From Bacteroidaceae bacterium (lineage in GTDB: Bacteria > Bacteroidota > Bacteroidia > Bacteroidales > Bacteroidaceae): a DNA stretch of 37,407 nt. Positions 33,771 through 37,407 of this stretch are shown here, one piece after another. A program made the position numbers and the translations under genes. Under the pieces are notes generated by a model. That model did no database searches. It was not told the DNA's origin and saw only the letters and a list, made by a program, of their open reading frames with translations. Each line of letters starts with the position of its first letter. The stretch's first letter is position 1. The DNA lies in assembly GCA_017509605.1 (NCBI GenBank), contig JAFWPH010000008.1, positions 1-37,407 of the forward strand. Direction: 5' to 3'.

Positions 33771-36206
33771 ATGCCTATGAGAAAATCACTGCTTTTGGCT
33801 ATCTCAGCACTCTTTTTGATAGCCTGCAACGAACAGCAGAAAATGGTCCAGCTCACACCGGCAAGTGTCCCACCATCCAAACTTGATGTCGAGAAACTCA
33901 ATAAGGACATTGACCTCAAGCAGGACATCAACGGATACAGCCTCAGCGACCTTCGAATCCTGCGAAACGCCTTCGCGGCACGACAAGGCTACTGCTTCAT
34001 GAACGCTGACCTGCGAGGCATCTTCAGCACCACCACATGGTACGACTCACTGATGGAAAACCGATACTGGCTCGAGGAAGGGGCCATGTACGGCGACGAA
34101 GATGACAAAAAACAAGCCGCGCAGCTCAAGCCCATCAGCTACACCGACGAGGAAACAACTTTTATCAACAAAATCAAAGCTCGCGAAGACGAACTAATCA
34201 AACTGAACTACAAGGGAAACGATGGATGGGTGGTCAACGTGACCAACATTATCAACCCCTTCCAGCTCAACGACTTCGATGATGGCCTCGCCACAGCCCT
34301 GGCCAACTATGGCTTCGCCATCGTGCCACAGAATGAGGACCAGCTCTTCCAAATCTACGAACGAAACGATTACCGCGACTTCCCCAACTTCATCACCACA
34401 GACCTCTTCCTACAAGCCTTCCACCTCTATTTCGACTGCGTACTCCGACAGGTGGAGCAGGAAAAGTTCATACCCAAGCTCTTACATTTCACCGACCTCC
34501 TCTGCGGAGAAATGAAGGCCATTGCCAACAACACTGACAACGAGGAAATCAGAAAAGCCGCAGCCTACAACCAAGCGTATTTCGCCATCGCACATGCATT
34601 GCTCTCTGGACAGCCCCTGAAAAACGTGCCTGCCGAGTACAAAGAAATGGCAGAGCAAGAGATAAAAAACGTACACGACGCTCAAACATGTTCATCCGAA
34701 TTCCTCGAGTACAAAGACACGCCGTTCGTTTACAACATCTACCGCCCTCGGGGGCACTACACACGCAACGACAAACTCAAGCATTACTTCGAGGGAATGA
34801 TGTGGCTGCAGAACGTGCCTTTCGGTAATGACAAGCCTAACCAACTCCGAAGAGCCCTTCTCATGGCAGACGTGGTTGGCAACGACATCGGACTGGCTGG
34901 AACCTACAAAAGCATCGCCGACCCCATCACTTTCCTTATGGGAGAGCCCGACAATGTCAACATACTACAAATCAACGATTTGCTCAAGCAAAACGGCCTT
35001 ACCATCGACCAAGTGATGAAAGACGACGAGGCACTTGGCAAAATCAAGACGGCCATAGAGGAACTCGACAAGAAACAGACGCGTATCAAACCCAAGTTCT
35101 CCACCACAAGCGAGGTTAAGATCAACTTCATGCCACAGCGCTATGTGCCAGATGCTGAGGTCCTGCAAGAGATGGTTGACTATGAAAGCAAACCAACTAA
35201 GCGAGCCACGCCCAAAGGACTTGATGTGATGGCTGCCATCGGTATCCCGCAAGCGGAACGGATACTCATCGACGAACTCAAGGAAGACAAGCAGTGGAGC
35301 GATTACATGCCAACACTCAAGAGAATGAAGGAGCGCATGGCGGAAATCGACTGGGACGCATCAGTTTCCAACCGATGGATAGCAACGATGAAGGATGTGA
35401 ACTCACAACCTGAAAACGCGCCCTATTTCATGAACACACCACAGTGGGGAAAGAAAAACCTCAATACAGCACTCGCATCATGGGCAGAACTCAAGCACGA
35501 CGCCATCCTCTACGCTAAACAGCCCTTTGGTGCCGAATGTGGTGGCGGAGGACCACCTGAACCCATCTGCCGCGGTTATGTGGAACCCAATGTGGCTTAC
35601 TGGCAGAAAGCCATCGATCTGCTCGACGCCACAAAGAGTCTGCTCCGAAAGTACGATTTCATCACCGAGGAAATCGAGAACGTCTCACTTGACCTGCATG
35701 AGAAAGCGGAGTTCCTCCTCGCCGTCAGCCAAAAGGAACTCAAAGGCGAGAAACTCACCGATGAGGAATACGGACAGATAGAATACATGGGCGCTGCCTT
35801 CGAATATACCACACTCAACATCCTGAGAGAGCCCAACCAGTACCTATCGGGATGGGACGACATACAAAGCGCTGACAAGAAGATCGCGCTTGTGGCCGAT
35901 GTCTATACCGCCAACTCATTCAACAATCCCGAGCCGTCGGTACTCTACGAGGCTGTGGGACCTGCCCATGAGATCTATGTCGTGGTGGAAATCGAAGGAT
36001 ACCTCTACCTCACCAGAGGAGCCGTCTTCTCATACCGCGAGTTCGGTGAGGCCCTCGACGCACCGAGACTTACCGACGAGGAATGGCAGCAGCAACTCGA
36101 AAGCAAGCCCGACAAGGGCATACCCACATGGATGGAGGAAATCATTTTGCCAGAGAACGGTAAAGAACTCGACAATGAGCATATCTTCTATAGCTCAGGT
36201 TGCTAA
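33771..36206 (+). CDS. YARHG / DUF3160 lipoprotein
   Basis: 811 aa. The signal sequence ends in the lipobox LIAC with Cys19. Residues about 57-95 resemble the YARHG domain (LSDLRILRNAFAARQGYCF and a WYD end), and from about 190 to 790 the sequence is DUF3160, including YFDCVLRQVEQEKF, a Gly-rich ECGGGGPPEPIC with two Cys, and the closing LYEAVGPAHEIYVVVEIEG and GAVFSYREF. It is probably a lipid-anchored envelope protein. The function of DUF3160 is unknown to me. The start may be 33771 or the second ATG at 33777. Confidence 0.87.
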   Translation: MPMRKSLLLAISALFLIACNEQQKMVQLTPASVPPSKLDVEKLNKDIDLKQDINGYSLSDLRILRNAFAARQGYCFMNADLRGIFSTTTWYDSLMENRYWLEEGAMYGDEDDKKQAAQLKPISYTDEETTFINKIKAREDELIKLNYKGNDGWVVNVTNIINPFQLNDFDDGLATALANYGFAIVPQNEDQLFQIYERNDYRDFPNFITTDLFLQAFHLYFDCVLRQVEQEKFIPKLLHFTDLLCGEMKAIANNTDNEEIRKAAAYNQAYFAIAHALLSGQPLKNVPAEYKEMAEQEIKNVHDAQTCSSEFLEYKDTPFVYNIYRPRGHYTRNDKLKHYFEGMMWLQNVPFGNDKPNQLRRALLMADVVGNDIGLAGTYKSIADPITFLMGEPDNVNILQINDLLKQNGLTIDQVMKDDEALGKIKTAIEELDKKQTRIKPKFSTTSEVKINFMPQRYVPDAEVLQEMVDYESKPTKRATPKGLDVMAAIGIPQAERILIDELKEDKQWSDYMPTLKRMKERMAEIDWDASVSNRWIATMKDVNSQPENAPYFMNTPQWGKKNLNTALASWAELKHDAILYAKQPFGAECGGGGPPEPICRGYVEPNVAYWQKAIDLLDATKSLLRKYDFITEEIENVSLDLHEKAEFLLAVSQKELKGEKLTDEEYGQIEYMGAAFEYTTLNILREPNQYLSGWDDIQSADKKIALVADVYTANSFNNPEPSVLYEAVGPAHEIYVVVEIEGYLYLTRGAVFSYREFGEALDAPRLTDEEWQQQLESKPDKGIPTWMEEIILPENGKELDNEHIFYSSGC

Positions 36207-37170
36207 GACAATCAAAAGCATAATCATCGCAGGGATGGCAGCAACGCTGCTGTCCCTGCCTTCCTATGCACAGATAGATACACTCACCATCACATTCACT
36301 GGAGACGTGCTGCTCGATCGAGGAGTAAGACAGCGCATCGAGCACACCGGAACCAAAGCGCTTTTCTCACCATCCATCGACTCGCTGTTCCAAGTATCAG
36401 ACCTCGTTGTGGGCAATCTTGAATGTCCAGCAACGCGCATCCACCAACCCAACTTCAAACAGTTCATCTTCCGTGCCGAACCGGAATGGCTCGATTGCCT
36501 CCAACAACACGGCTTCACACATCTCAATCTCGCCAACAACCATACCATCGACCAAGGAAGAACAGGACTGATGGACACACGTGACAACGTCATCGCTGCT
36601 GGGATGACACCATTCGGAGCCGACACCACCATGAAGGCGGCCTCACAACCTCTACTACTCGCCACACAACCACGACCTGTTTACATACTCGCCTCACTGA
36701 GAGTGGCTCTGGAGAACTTCCCATACCTGCCACTCAAACCATGCCCCAGCCAAGAGCCCATGGATACCCTGCTACTCCGCGTCAGCGAACTAAGACTACA
36801 CCATCCCGAAGCTGTCATTATCGTATCGCTCCATTGGGGAGGAGAGCATACGCTACGCCCTGTACCGCAACAACGTATCGAAGCACACGCAATCATCGAC
36901 GCAGGTGCAGATATCCTTATCTGCCACCACACACATACGCTACAAACCATCGAGAACTACCAAGGGCATTACATCTACTACAGTATCGGGAACTTTATCT
37001 TCGACCAGACACGCGACATCAACAGCAAAGCCGCTGTCGTACAACTCGCCGTCACCCCCGATACCTTGAATGTCCGCACACATCATATCCAAATTCACAA
37101 GTGCGCCCCTTATCTCACCTCTACCCTCCATGATTCAGCAAATGATAATATTGACGTTCAACAGCCATAA
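36175..37170 (+). CDS. CapA-family (PGA_cap) metallophosphatase-like exported protein
   Basis: 331 aa from ATG 36175, which overlaps the DUF3160 gene by 32 nt. A signal peptide (about 14-33, ending PSYAQ) precedes the PGA_cap domain: FTGDVLLDRG (Asp44), VGNLECPAT (Glu83), LANNHTIDQG (Asn121, His123), SLHWGGEH and CHHTHTLQ, ending in YYSIGNFIFDQ. The motif order is that of CapA/PgsA-type proteins, related to calcineurin-like phosphoesterases. An alternative ATG at 36235 would shorten the signal peptide. A 14-bp hairpin lies inside the signal-peptide codons. The frame upstream of 36175 is the DUF3160 gene's shadow. Polyglutamate synthesis cannot be claimed without partner genes. Confidence 0.88.
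   Translation: MSISSIAQVAKTIKSIIIAGMAATLLSLPSYAQIDTLTITFTGDVLLDRGVRQRIEHTGTKALFSPSIDSLFQVSDLVVGNLECPATRIHQPNFKQFIFRAEPEWLDCLQQHGFTHLNLANNHTIDQGRTGLMDTRDNVIAAGMTPFGADTTMKAASQPLLLATQPRPVYILASLRVALENFPYLPLKPCPSQEPMDTLLLRVSELRLHHPEAVIIVSLHWGGEHTLRPVPQQRIEAHAIIDAGADILICHHTHTLQTIENYQGHYIYYSIGNFIFDQTRDINSKAAVVQLAVTPDTLNVRTHHIQIHKCAPYLTSTLHDSANDNIDVQQP
36229..36259 (+). promoter_or_regulatory. RNA hairpin within the CapA-like signal-peptide codons
   Basis: GCAGGGA (36229-36235) pairs with TCCCTGC (36253-36259), and GCAGC (36238-36242) with GCTGC (36246-36250), joined by tandem TG/TG wobbles and a 3-nt loop. It lies 22 nt after the DUF3160 stop. There is no T-run, so it is not a canonical terminator. 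Confidence 0.6.
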
Positions 37171-37310
37171 TCGATTAAAGAAAAGTTGACTATGGCAATT
37201 TTATCAAAAGAACTAAAAATACATTGAAAATCACCAATTTACAACAAAGCCACCCGAAAAGTTATATTAGGGAATGTCGTAAATAATTAAGAATATTTAT
37301 AACTAATTGA

Positions 37311-37341
37311 TTGGCAATATGATAGAAAATTTGTACCTTTG
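37311..37341 (+). promoter_or_regulatory. Consensus promoter at the right edge
   Basis: TTG (37311-37313), 20 nt, TACCTTTG (37334-37341). It directs transcription out of the window. The 140 bp before it (37171-37310) show no gene or clear terminator. Confidence 0.7.
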
Positions 37342-37356
37342 TATGTAATAATAAAA

Positions 37357-37397
37357 ATTCCCTCGACCACCCTGAGAAAGTGACAAATCGAGGGAAT
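37357..37397 (+). other. Leader hairpin of a transcript running off the right edge
   Basis: ATTCCCTCGA (37357-37366) is followed after 21 nt by its exact inverse TCGAGGGAAT (37388-37397). It begins about 10 nt downstream of the predicted transcription start, so it would be the 5' end of the RNA. The gene it serves is outside the window. Confidence 0.6.
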
Positions 37398-37407
37398 CAC
37401 AAATCAA

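Noticed and set aside
35890..36174. N-terminal extension of the CapA-like frame
   Set aside because: Ser/Pro/Arg-rich shadow of the DUF3160 gene; the signal peptide begins after 36175.
1..37407. CRISPR array, tRNA genes, transposase or phage genes
   Set aside because: No regularly spaced repeats, cloverleaf, transposase or integrase motif seen on either strand.

Overview
The window looks like chromosome from a Bacteroidales member, most likely Prevotella or a close relative. The evidence is: the Bacteroidetes promoter grammar (TTG, about 20 nt, TAnnTTTG) recurs in front of operons; most genes lack a Shine-Dalgarno (SD) sequence; secreted proteins end in Prevotella-like 'YxxxGqrl...kGiyi...kk' tails; and family types such as DUF4924, DUF3160 and a GH43/LamG arabinanase are present. 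I see no insertion sequence, phage gene, CRISPR array or tRNA. The content is mainly housekeeping plus exported proteins.

Layout. 1-285: leader and promoter of a probable rRNA operon that runs leftward out of the window; it has a boxA-like motif and several hairpins. 375-4434 (minus): a GH43 arabinanase and a membrane-anchored MORN/GH25 muramidase. These face a divergent 1360-aa repeat-rich secreted protein (4603-8685) across a compact back-to-back promoter. 8861-12283: mfd. 12512-17539: a tight plus-strand operon of a polyprenol-phosphate mannosyltransferase, pyrC, a free-standing MetH reactivation domain, a membrane metallophosphoesterase and plsC, closed by a perfect-palindrome terminator. 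A 56-aa membrane protein lies on the opposite strand. 18063-19263: rpsF-rpsR-rplI with a structured leader.

19338-21693 (minus): a GT2 glycosyltransferase and mtaB, followed by a 411-bp gap rich in inverted repeats, a 67-aa lipoprotein, and a DUF1972-type glycosyltransferase. 23730-24320 (minus): an ECF sigma factor. 24577-33153 (minus): a long co-directional run, in transcription order ansA, LysE exporter, DUF4924, rmlD, prfC, tsaC-like, CLC channel with CBS domains, fmt. 33245-37170 (plus): three exported proteins (Ca-loop protein, YARHG/DUF3160 lipoprotein, CapA-like). The window ends with a consensus promoter and a leader hairpin whose gene lies beyond the right edge.

Translation is the recurring theme (rRNA leader, bS6/bS18/bL9, MtaB and TsaC for tRNA A37, Fmt, RF3), interleaved with cell-envelope genes (PlsC, mannosyl- and other glycosyltransferases, RmlD, muramidase, surface proteins). 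The most notable observations are: strong SD sequences confined to rpsR and rplI, inside the operon whose products are reported to sequester the anti-SD in Bacteroidetes; the probable S6:S18 leader; a 20-bp tandem duplication at the GH43/GH25 junction; a 195-residue near-identical tandem repeat in the large surface protein; and a CLC protein with valine at the proton-glutamate position. I did not find a clear, entirely new multi-gene system.
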